Source: an uncultured Marinilabiliaceae bacterium
Lineage (GTDB): Bacteria > Bacteroidota > Bacteroidia > Bacteroidales > Marinilabiliaceae
Reading direction: 5' to 3'
NCBI GenBank assembly: GCA_905235955.1
Contig: CAJONN010000151.1
Location: forward strand, 1 to 9,373
Length of the DNA stretch: 9,373 bases
Positions 1 to 6,150 of this stretch are shown in pieces (positions within the stretch are counted from its first letter, which is position 1; every line of letters starts with the position of its first letter). Under the pieces are notes generated by a model. The model was not told the DNA's origin and did not search any database. It worked only from the letters and a program-made list of their open reading frames with translations. Made by a program: the position numbers and the translations under genes.

Positions 1-39
1 TAGCGTAGCGGAGATAATTTTTAGCGGAGTGGCAACAGC

Positions 40-150
40 GACGAGTTCTTTTTGTTACTTTTTCTTGCGGAAAGAAAAAGTAAAATTAATGGGAAGGTCT
101 TATATTGGGGACTTGTTTGCAGTATATTTTCACTTGCGAAACTTGAGTAA
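40..150. repeat. Intergenic repeat, left arm (inverted relative to the right end of the window)
   Basis: This stretch matches the reverse complement of 9234-9373 closely over its whole length: shared blocks include GACGAGTTCTTTTTGTTAC, CTTGCGGAAAGAAAAAGTAAA, GGGGACTTGTTTGCAG and ACTTGCGAAAC. The right copy carries a 28-nt insertion (9322-9349) that this copy lacks. It contains a perfect 12-bp hairpin (55-66 with 72-83, loop GCGGA). No gene is credible here. It is probably a dispersed Bacteroidales intergenic repeat rather than the end of a single element, but the inverted placement at both window edges is notable. Confidence 0.75.
55..83. terminator. Perfect 12-bp hairpin inside the repeat, possible bidirectional terminator
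   Basis: TTACTTTTTCTT at 55-66 is the exact reverse complement of AAGAAAAAGTAA at 72-83, with a 5-nt loop. The stem is almost all A/T, with T-rich tracts on either strand, so it could end transcripts coming from either side. It could equally be just a palindromic core of the repeat family. The hairpin is directly visible; the terminator role is inferred. Confidence 0.4.
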
Positions 151-182
151 ACATTCTCACTTTTCTCACAAAAAACATATTT

Positions 183-223
183 TAGGCGACTATATGCATA
201 CTTTTTATACATATAGTCGCCTA
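183..223 (-). terminator. Hairpin downstream of sdaA, probable terminator
   Basis: AGGCGACTATATG at 184-196 pairs perfectly with CATATAGTCGCCT at 210-222; T183/A223 adds a 14th pair, with a 13-nt loop between. It lies about 30 nt past the sdaA stop codon. On the minus strand the stem is followed by AAAATATGTTTTTTG, so the U-run is displaced rather than immediate. It is the best terminator candidate for sdaA. Confidence 0.5.
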
Positions 224-251
224 TTTTATTGTAAATAAAATAGTTATATCA

Positions 252-1454
252 CTACATTCCATACTCCTTTGCTAAACCGCCTTCGCTTGTTTCTTTGTAG
301 AGCGAGGGTATGTCGTGCCCCGTTTGCTTCATCACCTCTACCACTTTGTCAAACGACACACTATGTTGTCCGTCAGAAAAGGTGGAGTATATGTTGGCAT
401 CGAGGGCTCGCACTGCTGCCATAGCATTGCGTTCTATGCAAGGTATTTGCACCATACCGCACACAGGGTCGCACGTCATGCCCAAGTGATGCTCTAAACC
501 CATTTCAGCCGCATATTCTATCTGTGTAGTGCTGCCGCCAAATAGCTGATTTGCAGCAGCTGCCGCCATAGCACACGCTACACCTACTTCGCCTTGGCAA
601 CCCACTTCAGCACCTGATATTGAGGCATTATGTTTGGCTGCATTGCCAAACAGACCAGCCGTTGCAAGTGCTCGGCAGATGCGTGTATCAGAAAAGTCTT
701 TGCTCTTCTGCAGGTGATAAAGTACGGCTGGTAATACTCCACACGAGCCACATGTGGGCGCTGTTACTATCATTCCGCCTGAAGCATTCTCTTCGCTCAC
801 TGCCAATGCGTAGGAGAAGACGAGTCCTCTGTTTCGCAAATTGTCTTGATAGCCTTTTGCTTTGATGTTGTAAGTGGCTGCTTTCCGACGCAGATGAAGT
901 GGTCCCGGAAGTACGCCCTCTTGATCAAGACCGCGTTCTACGGCACTCTTCATTGTTTGCCACACTTGCGCAAGATATTCCCAAATCTTACTACCTTCAC
1001 ACTCCTCTACATATTCCCAAAAGGCATAACCTTTGGTTTTGCACCACTGCATTATCTCCGTTATGCTATTGAGCTGATAAACATCGGGAGTGTCAGTTGC
1101 CGAGCCATCTTCCTCTGCCAATGCGCCACCGCCTATGCTATATACCGTCCATTCGCTAATAATCTCTTTATTGTCTGATAATGCTCTAAATTTCATTCCA
1201 TTAGTATGAAACGGCAATACAATTTCAGGATGCCATACGATGGTAGTAGGTGCTACGGGTTGAAGCACATCGAGGATGGTTTTGTCAGTAAGGTGCCCAC
1301 GTCCTGTGGCTGCCAAACTACCATAAAGCGTTGTTTCAAAAGCTGCAACATTGTGAGTGCGTGCAACAAACATTTCGGCAGCTTTGCGTGGTCCCATTGT
1401 ATGACTTGATGACGGTCCGATGCCTATGCGATAAAGTTCTGTGAGCGATTTCAT
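252..1454 (-). CDS. sdaA: L-serine ammonia-lyase, single-chain [4Fe-4S] type
   Basis: Converts L-serine to pyruvate and ammonia in the cytoplasm using an oxygen-sensitive [4Fe-4S] cluster. The 400-residue product has the N-terminal serine-dehydratase beta-domain signature GIGPSSSHTMGP (about residues 11-22) and the alpha domain in one chain, with APTCGSCGVLP, SGAEVGCQGEVG and MTCDPVCGMVQIPCIERN. Cysteines 286, 328 and 339 are spaced 42 and 11 apart, the spacing I recall for the three cluster ligands of the Legionella enzyme (C343, C385, C396). The C-terminus ends EYGM, without the terminal Cys that is a fourth ligand there. The ATG at 1454 sits directly before the conserved N-terminus. No Shine-Dalgarno is visible, and a TAnnTTTG-type element lies about 20 bp upstream. 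It follows the metal permease on the same strand after 50 bp. Confidence 0.96.
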   Translation of the reverse strand: MKSLTELYRIGIGPSSSHTMGPRKAAEMFVARTHNVAAFETTLYGSLAATGRGHLTDKTILDVLQPVAPTTIVWHPEIVLPFHTNGMKFRALSDNKEIISEWTVYSIGGGALAEEDGSATDTPDVYQLNSITEIMQWCKTKGYAFWEYVEECEGSKIWEYLAQVWQTMKSAVERGLDQEGVLPGPLHLRRKAATYNIKAKGYQDNLRNRGLVFSYALAVSEENASGGMIVTAPTCGSCGVLPAVLYHLQKSKDFSDTRICRALATAGLFGNAAKHNASISGAEVGCQGEVGVACAMAAAAANQLFGGSTTQIEYAAEMGLEHHLGMTCDPVCGMVQIPCIERNAMAAVRALDANIYSTFSDGQHSVSFDKVVEVMKQTGHDIPSLYKETSEGGLAKEYGM

Positions 1455-1473
1455 GGCAATGCATTTTTCTTAG

Positions 1474-1481
1474 CAAAAATA
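1474..1481 (-). promoter_or_regulatory. Candidate Bacteroidetes -7 element for sdaA
   Basis: On the minus strand this reads TATTTTTG, an exact match to the Bacteroidetes -7 consensus TAnnTTTG, about 20 bp before the sdaA ATG. I see no well-spaced -33 TTTG, so sdaA may have its own promoter in the 50-bp gap or may be read through from the permease gene. Confidence 0.35.
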
Positions 1482-1504
1482 CGGAGTTTTTCAACAGTAT
1501 GTTG

Positions 1505-2746
1505 TCATTGTGCTGTAAATCCCACTGCCTCTATTGCCTTACGCACCTCCTCTATATTGGCATTGCCACATATATGTGCCTCGCCACTTTGCAAATCGAC
1601 GCTTACATGCTCTACACCTTTTACACCTGCAATAGCCTTTTCGGCATTCTGTCGGCAATGGTTGCAGTCCATTCCGCTAATGTGCAAAACTATATCAGCC
1701 TGATGAGTCTCTTCAGCATGATGATGATGATGTTTGTTGAGTACTAATGCATTGAAAAGCAATGCGGTAAGCACGGCGGTGCATATCCATGCAAAGTAGC
1801 TACCATCTTCAGCACAACAAGTATCGGCAGCGGTGAGCGATGAAACGAACCATTCACGAGGCATAAGGTGGTCGATAATCAAACCAAAGCCAATAGCACC
1901 CAATATGATAGAGCACAGATAGACAATAAGTGTGCGCTTGCCAAGTACTTTGTTTATAACCAATATTGAGGCTACATTTGATGCCGGACCTGCCATAAGC
2001 ATCACCAATCCAGCGCCGGGCGTCAGTCCTTTGAGCATAAGTGCAACGGCAATAGGAATGCTACCCGTAGCGCACAGATACATTGGCACAGCCATACAAA
2101 GCACCAAAAGCATACTGAGCAAACTATTGTTGGCAAAGATCTGAAAGAAGCTATCGGGCACCAACACTGTAATGAGTCCGGCTACAACCAAACCTATTAC
2201 AAGCCATTTACCTATGTCGGCCATCATATCAACAAATGCATATCTGATAGCCTCTTTTAGCTTACCACCAAATGTTGTAGCTATAGGTTTGTTGCTGTGC
2301 TCGTGGCAGTCGCAATGGTCGTCTGATTTGCAATTGGCAGGAGCATCATTGTTGTTTTTGCTAAAAATATTCACCAGTTGTCCGCCCATAAGTGCCGTAA
2401 ATAGTGCTGCAATAGGTCTGACAATGGCGAATGGCAACCCCATAAGCGAATAGGTAGCAACAATGCTGTCGATGCCTGTTTGTGGTGTAGCGATCAGAAA
2501 CGACACAGTAGCACCTTTCGATGCGCCCTCGCGCCTAAGCGACATTGCCGTAGGAATAACACCACACGAACATAGTGGTAGCGGAATACCAAGCAAAGCA
2601 GCATTGAGCACCGAGCCAATTGTAGGCTTCGACAAATATTGGCTATACATCTGCCCGGGCACAAAAGCGTGCATAAGTCCTGCCAAGAAAAACCCCAAAA
2701 GCAGGTAGGGCGACATCTCATTGATGATGTGAAGTATTTGTTCCAT
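1505..2746 (-). CDS. SO_0444-type copper/zinc efflux permease with C-terminal HMA domain
   Basis: Multipass inner-membrane permease of the DUF318/ArsP-like superfamily, SO_0444 branch, thought to export Cu/Zn-type metals; the exact substrate is inferred. I place the start at the ATG at 2746 (413 residues), because the product then opens MEQILHIINEMSPYLLLGFF, a typical first helix; the frame stays open to 2848 but that stretch covers promoter sequence. Two permease repeats are visible: PLPLCSCGVIP (C59, C61) with ATPQTGIDS, and YLCATGSIP (C225) with MAGPASN (254-257). Metal-binding extras are a Cys/His loop at 139-150, Cys310-Cys311, a five-His run at 339-343, and an HMA domain at 352-413 with GMDCNHC (C361, C364). 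No dedicated metalloregulator gene is adjacent, but a strong dyad lies upstream. Confidence 0.92.
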   Translation of the reverse strand: MEQILHIINEMSPYLLLGFFLAGLMHAFVPGQMYSQYLSKPTIGSVLNAALLGIPLPLCSCGVIPTAMSLRREGASKGATVSFLIATPQTGIDSIVATYSLMGLPFAIVRPIAALFTALMGGQLVNIFSKNNNDAPANCKSDDHCDCHEHSNKPIATTFGGKLKEAIRYAFVDMMADIGKWLVIGLVVAGLITVLVPDSFFQIFANNSLLSMLLVLCMAVPMYLCATGSIPIAVALMLKGLTPGAGLVMLMAGPASNVASILVINKVLGKRTLIVYLCSIILGAIGFGLIIDHLMPREWFVSSLTAADTCCAEDGSYFAWICTAVLTALLFNALVLNKHHHHHAEETHQADIVLHISGMDCNHCRQNAEKAIAGVKGVEHVSVDLQSGEAHICGNANIEEVRKAIEAVGFTAQ

Positions 2747-2780
2747 AATTATAAAGTTTTTATCTGTTTTTCTAATTCTG

Positions 2781-2825
2781 ACTTTGCAAAGGTTGCAATT
2801 ATCTTTTGCAACCAAGTTGCAAAGT
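2781..2825. promoter_or_regulatory. Nested dyad operator with four TTGCAA boxes upstream of the metal permease
   Basis: TTGCAA occurs at 2784, 2793, 2806 and 2817. The inner arms GGTTGCAA (2791-2798) and TTGCAACC (2806-2813) are perfect reverse complements around 7 nt. The outer arms ACTTTGCAA (2781-2789) and TTGCAAAGT (2817-2825) are also perfect. On the minus strand AACCTTTG (2794-2787) resembles a -7 box, with TTG (2815-2813) 18 nt upstream, putting the transcript start about 35 nt before the permease ATG. The dyad therefore overlaps the likely promoter, where a repressor or metalloregulator would bind. It could instead form an RNA hairpin. The regulator is not identifiable here. Confidence 0.55.
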
Positions 2826-2879
2826 TTAACCCAACTTTCACCCCCCAAATTATTTCAACAAATTTTTGCCCAGCGCAAA

Positions 2880-3456
2880 ATGATTACTGACGGCTCTACC
2901 GACCGCTTCGATAATCTTGAAAATGAGGTAAATAAATAAAAAGAACGCTACATCGACCTCGATACCGTGGAGCATACTGATGCTCGCGAAGTGGATGCCG
3001 AATGGCTTTGCAAACAAGCTATTGACCAACTCGAAATAGACAAATTTCTGAAGCAACAAGGATGATCTAAATGCAGATAGGTATAGCGTTATCGCACTTG
3101 ATAAAACCGACCTCAACATGCGCCCCCTTTACCATCAGAGGGACGACAGGTGCGATGCGCATTTGTTTTTTGGCCTTTTGTCGTATTGGGTTGTCAACAC
3201 AATTCGCTTGCAGATGAAACGGCATGGCGAGATGGCATTTTGGAGTGGAATTGTGCACCGAATGAGCACGAAGAAGCTTGTTACTACCAAGGCTATCAAT
3301 GCGTTAGGCGATTCGGTGGAGTTACGTCAATGCAGTGAGCCATCGAAGGAGGCAAGGGCAATTTATCGCATGCTTGGCTACAAGGAGGCGCCGTTCAAAA
3401 AAATAAAAATTTGTAGGACACAAGCCCCCCCCCAACTAACGCCGCTCCCCCGATGA
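2880..3456 (+). pseudogene. IS1634-family transposase, N- and C-terminal remnants fused by internal deletion
   Basis: In the first frame (from ATG 2880) the translation contains ERYIDLDTVEHTDAREV and AEWLCKQAIDQL, resembling the conserved N-terminal region of IS1634-like transposases. It is broken by TAA at 2937 and by TGA at 3063, where Trp is expected (QQG*SK). From about 3076 a different frame gives DKTDLNMRPLYHQRDDRCDAH, FFGLLSYWVVNTIRLQ, VTTKAINALG and CSEPSKEA..YRMLGYK, the typical C-terminus of the same family, ending at 3456. Full-length relatives are roughly 600 residues, so about two thirds is missing. The junction lies near 3066-3085. The family call rests on recalled motif similarity. 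Confidence 0.75.
3425..3433. repeat. Homopolymer: nine C, with a partner run of eight G at 3479-3486
   Basis: A run of nine C sits near the end of the transposase remnant, and eight G at 3479-3486 form the inner part of the putative right terminal repeat. The two runs can pair with each other. Such tracts are prone to length change and to sequencing error. Confidence 0.6.
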
Positions 3457-3508
3457 CTGCTGAGATGGCGATGTTGATGGGGGGGGAAGTTGGATTTAGA
3501 ATATTCTA

Positions 3509-4924
3509 CTATTCAGCCTTATATTCACGTTTAATTTTCTTGAAACGCTTAAGTTCATATACACCATGCTCGCCCCATTTGTTTGTGCCAGATAGACATA
3601 AACTGCCATCGGCTGTTTTATAGAATTTCATATTTACGTTACCATAGAATCCATGACTTCGGTACCAATAATCACCATCGGACAAATATCCATTACCGCC
3701 ATAACTAATAGTCTCGAAAGCTACTTTGCTATCTGTATATGATTTGTTTTTGAATCGATATCTATCATCACTATATAAATACATCGGCTCTTTCATCTCC
3801 CAGTGTACAAGCCTTTTCACATCAGTTATCTTAACTACAATTTGCTCTCCGCACACATATCCTTCATTCACTGAATTTATTCTAAAGTAAGAGCGTGTTT
3901 GTCCCGAGTATGGACCGGTTTCTCCAGTCTCCATATCAATTATTGTATAGCATTTACTTTGCTCTACACAACCCCAAAGTCCAATCGGATTGCGCACAAA
4001 ATCGTCAAAGCAGGTTATCGCTTTTTTGACATCATTCAAGGCATCATATATTTGAATGATATTGCCAATAGATGAGCCACCCTTGCCTTGAACAGGTTTG
4101 CCTGTGCGCTGCAAAATTTCAATAATTTCTTGATTCGACAGCGAGTTGTCCACACTCTTTATCAATGCCACAGCACCAGTAACGAGCGGCGCAGCGTAAC
4201 TTGTTCCACGCGAATAAGTTAGGTCTATCTGATAATTATTATTGGGCAATGCGCCAAAGATGTATTCGCCCGGAGCCGACACGGTGGATGCATGCACACC
4301 ATATTCGGGGAAATTGCCAACGTTGGAAAACTGACTCGACCACTGATCGTCCATATTTACAGACGACACGCAAATAATATTGTCGCTGCGTTTCTTCGGA
4401 TCGACGGCAATATAATCGCGCTCATTACCAGCGGCATAGACAATAACAGTATTGCGGTTGGCTGCAACTTGATATAGGTAGTTCCAAACCTTCTCATTCT
4501 CTTTCATATTGCGCTTGCTCCACTTGATTTGCTCCTTGATAGATTTGCCTTCATCGGTAAAATTGGCACCCCAACCTACCGATACGTTTACAACATCGGC
4601 ACCACTATGCACAGCTCGTAACACACCAACAATCAGTACACTGGGCAAAATATATCCATCGTAACTGCCAATGCTTACTGGCATAAAACTGCATTCGGGA
4701 GCTATTCCGCAAGCTCCGGCATAATTGTCGATATTGCCAACAGCAAGCGAGGCCACCATAGTGCCATGGAAATAGGTTTCATCGGGCGGAGCAACATCGC
4801 GAGAGGCCGTCAGCACGCTATATGGCTCGACAATGCGCGTACTATTCAGCTCGGGATGGTTGAGATCAAAATAATCATCAACCACCGCAACTACAATTTT
4901 GGGCGATCCTTTGGTTATTGTATC
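3509..4924 (-). CDS. S8 subtilisin-like protease, catalytic portion (separated from its N-terminus by a frameshift)
   Basis: Carries a complete subtilisin-type catalytic set. Numbering from the GTG at 4885: Asp3 in VVDDYFDLNHPEL, His40 in YFHGTMVAS, oxyanion-hole Asn154 in YAAGN, and Ser229 in SRGTSYAAP. The frame is open from 4924, and upstream codons encode DTITKGSPKIVVAV, the expected strand before the catalytic Asp. The GTG is therefore not a natural start: it cuts inside the fold, and there is no ATG upstream in this frame. The catalytic domain spans about residues 1-290; residues 290-458 are a Cys-containing C-terminal region I do not recognise. The missing signal and propeptide lie in the overlapping frame just upstream (4915-5565). 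Without that frame being rejoined the enzyme would not be exported or folded normally. Confidence 0.85.
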   Translation of the reverse strand, partial: DTITKGSPKIVVAVVDDYFDLNHPELNSTRIVEPYSVLTASRDVAPPDETYFHGTMVASLAVGNIDNYAGACGIAPECSFMPVSIGSYDGYILPSVLIVGVLRAVHSGADVVNVSVGWGANFTDEGKSIKEQIKWSKRNMKENEKVWNYLYQVAANRNTVIVYAAGNERDYIAVDPKKRSDNIICVSSVNMDDQWSSQFSNVGNFPEYGVHASTVSAPGEYIFGALPNNNYQIDLTYSRGTSYAAPLVTGAVALIKSVDNSLSNQEIIEILQRTGKPVQGKGGSSIGNIIQIYDALNDVKKAITCFDDFVRNPIGLWGCVEQSKCYTIIDMETGETGPYSGQTRSYFRINSVNEGYVCGEQIVVKITDVKRLVHWEMKEPMYLYSDDRYRFKNKSYTDSKVAFETISYGGNGYLSDGDYWYRSHGFYGNVNMKFYKTADGSLCLSGTNKWGEHGVYELKRFKKIKREYKAE

Positions 4925-5565
4925 TTATCGTAATACCAATCATAGCCTAATGCGCTGAAAATTGACAAGTTGAAGAGCGGATCGTTGGGGGTGTATTTTG
5001 AATCTTGCAGTTCTAATAACTCCTCATCGATGACAGCAAATTTTATGTTCGTAATCTTCTCGGGCAAAATATCGCGCACGCTGTCGCGCTTTTCGACAGG
5101 CACAGCAATCTGCATCACAAGCGCAAATGGCTCTTTATAAGTTACGTAATAATTGCTATCAGGGAAGAGCGCCTTGAATTGTCGCTCCCATTTATCCAAA
5201 ATAGAGCCGCCAGCGTTTTGGCTCATTATCATCACACAGAGACGATTGCTCAGAAGTTTTCGCCCCAACGTATCGGTGATGATGCTGAGCGAATCGATTT
5301 CAGGGAAAGGCGATGCCTTGTGGTAGATTTTTTCTTTCGCTACATTATAAATATGCCGATCAGGATTAGCATCGAGCAATTGCACACTATCGGCTGGCAC
5401 ACTGGGCATCTCCTCGATGGCTTTAGGCACAACAATGGTATCGCTGCCAATGATAAGCGTATCGACAGTAGATTCGGCTTCGTGCGAAGAGCAAGAGCAG
5501 CGCATCAGCGTCATATTTGCCACCACAAATACGGCAATAAGCAAAAACGAAAAGAGATGTTTCAT
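4915..5565 (-). CDS. N-terminal signal and propeptide portion of the same S8 protease (frameshifted)
   Basis: 216 codons opening MKHLFSFLLIAVFVVANMTL, a clear export signal. Cysteines at 23 and 25 follow the hydrophobic core; Arg22 makes a poor lipobox, so the lipoprotein call is weak. The rest resembles a subtilase propeptide, and its end (NDPLF...YDWYYDKIQ) matches the usual lead-in to a subtilisin domain, where a stretch like D-I/x-TKGSPKIVVAVVD should follow. That continuation exists one frame over. Inserting one base just before the TAA at 4917-4915 would give KIQ-x-TKGSP and one protein of about 686 residues. The locus 3509-5565 is 2057 nt, one short of a multiple of three. The ATG at 5565 lies 30 nt after the preceding stop. 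Confidence 0.8.
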   Translation of the reverse strand: MKHLFSFLLIAVFVVANMTLMRCSCSSHEAESTVDTLIIGSDTIVVPKAIEEMPSVPADSVQLLDANPDRHIYNVAKEKIYHKASPFPEIDSLSIITDTLGRKLLSNRLCVMIMSQNAGGSILDKWERQFKALFPDSNYYVTYKEPFALVMQIAVPVEKRDSVRDILPEKITNIKFAVIDEELLELQDSKYTPNDPLFNLSIFSALGYDWYYDKIQ

Positions 5566-5590
5566 AGTATTGATTTTGAAGATGTTATTG

Positions 5591-5598
5591 CAAAGCTA
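5591..5598 (-). promoter_or_regulatory. Possible internal -7 element before the S8 protease
   Basis: On the minus strand this reads TAGCTTTG, an exact TAnnTTTG match, overlapping the stop codon of the preceding gene and about 25 nt before the protease ATG. No good -33 partner is seen, so it may be chance. Confidence 0.25.
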
Positions 5599-6144
5599 CA
5601 AATCATCTGATACGAAACTTGACTTCGATTTGTTGTAGTTGATATTGTCGGTGTAAGTTACATACAAATATTGATGACCCTCGTTTGAATATTCATATAA
5701 TTCATTTTTAGTATGAAGTCTAATGCTTCCATTATCAAAAATAAACGTAGTGCTGTTCTCGCCATTTTTGCGAATGGCATTAGGATATTTATTTGAGAGT
5801 TGACTTGTCAAACTCTCGTACATATCGTCTCTTTTAGATTCGTAGTTTTCGTTGTAATAAAAGCTATAAGCCACTTGTGCATCATATACAATTTTGGTTT
5901 TTCTGTCGTATGAAACAAAAAGAGTGCACTCTTTACCTGCGAACTTGCCAGAATATTGTTTATAGACTTCATATTCACCCGAAGAAGCCCCATTTTTGAC
6001 AAACTTGAACCCCTTTTGCACCAATTTTGACTGAAACGCAGTTATGTTGCCATTGATAGGTATGCCCATAAACTTCATGTGCTCAGTTTGTGCCGATGCT
6101 GCTAACGATATTAGCAAAATGAATAATGTAATTAACTGTTTCAT
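5596..6144 (-). CDS. Secreted protein of unknown function (182 residues)
   Basis: The product opens with MKQLITLFILLISLAASAQ, a textbook Sec signal peptide with probable cleavage after ASA, so it is exported to the periplasm or beyond. The mature part starts with EHMKFMGIPINGNITAF, then a Lys/Tyr-rich alpha-beta-looking body with no motif I can name. It is small and has few Cys, no catalytic signature and no membrane segment after the signal. I have an unverified impression of similar small Bacteroidales proteins (signal, then FMGIP, then a KGF motif), all uncharacterised. It starts 6 nt after the WG-repeat gene stops and ends 30 nt before the S8 protease start, which suggests one transcript and a shared envelope role. 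Start ATG at 6144 chosen because the signal begins there. Confidence 0.85.
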   Translation of the reverse strand: MKQLITLFILLISLAASAQTEHMKFMGIPINGNITAFQSKLVQKGFKFVKNGASSGEYEVYKQYSGKFAGKECTLFVSYDRKTKIVYDAQVAYSFYYNENYESKRDDMYESLTSQLSNKYPNAIRKNGENSTTFIFDNGSIRLHTKNELYEYSNEGHQYLYVTYTDNINYNKSKSSFVSDDL

Positions 6145-6150
6145 AAGTGG

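Larger units (their letters stand above)
2830..3493 (+). mobile_element. Internally deleted IS1634-like insertion sequence remnant
   Basis: About 660 bp holding the two ends of an IS1634-like (IS4 superfamily) transposase. Putative degenerate terminal inverted repeats are CCAACTTTCACCCCCC at 2831-2846 and GGGGGGGGAAGTTGG at 3479-3493; reverse-complemented, the second reads CCAACTTCCCCCCCC. I see no convincing target duplication. The left end abuts the permease operator region and the right end lies 15 bp from the S8 protease stop codon. Most of the transposase, including its catalytic core, is gone, so the copy cannot move itself. Confidence 0.7.

Noticed and set aside
29..238. Small open frames on both strands at the left edge
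   Set aside because: They run through the repeat and the terminator hairpin and show no protein-like features.
2747..2848. 34-residue N-terminal extension of the metal permease
   Set aside because: It is encoded by the TTGCAA dyad and likely promoter, and the usual first transmembrane helix starts right after the ATG at 2746.
3497..3508. Perfect 12-bp palindrome TAGAATATTCTA after the S8 stop codon
   Set aside because: Too short and A/T-rich to call a terminator or binding site with any confidence.
4915..4930. Programmed -1 ribosomal frameshift joining the S8 halves
   Set aside because: No slippery heptamer is present at ATACAATAACC and no downstream structure is evident; a base loss is simpler.
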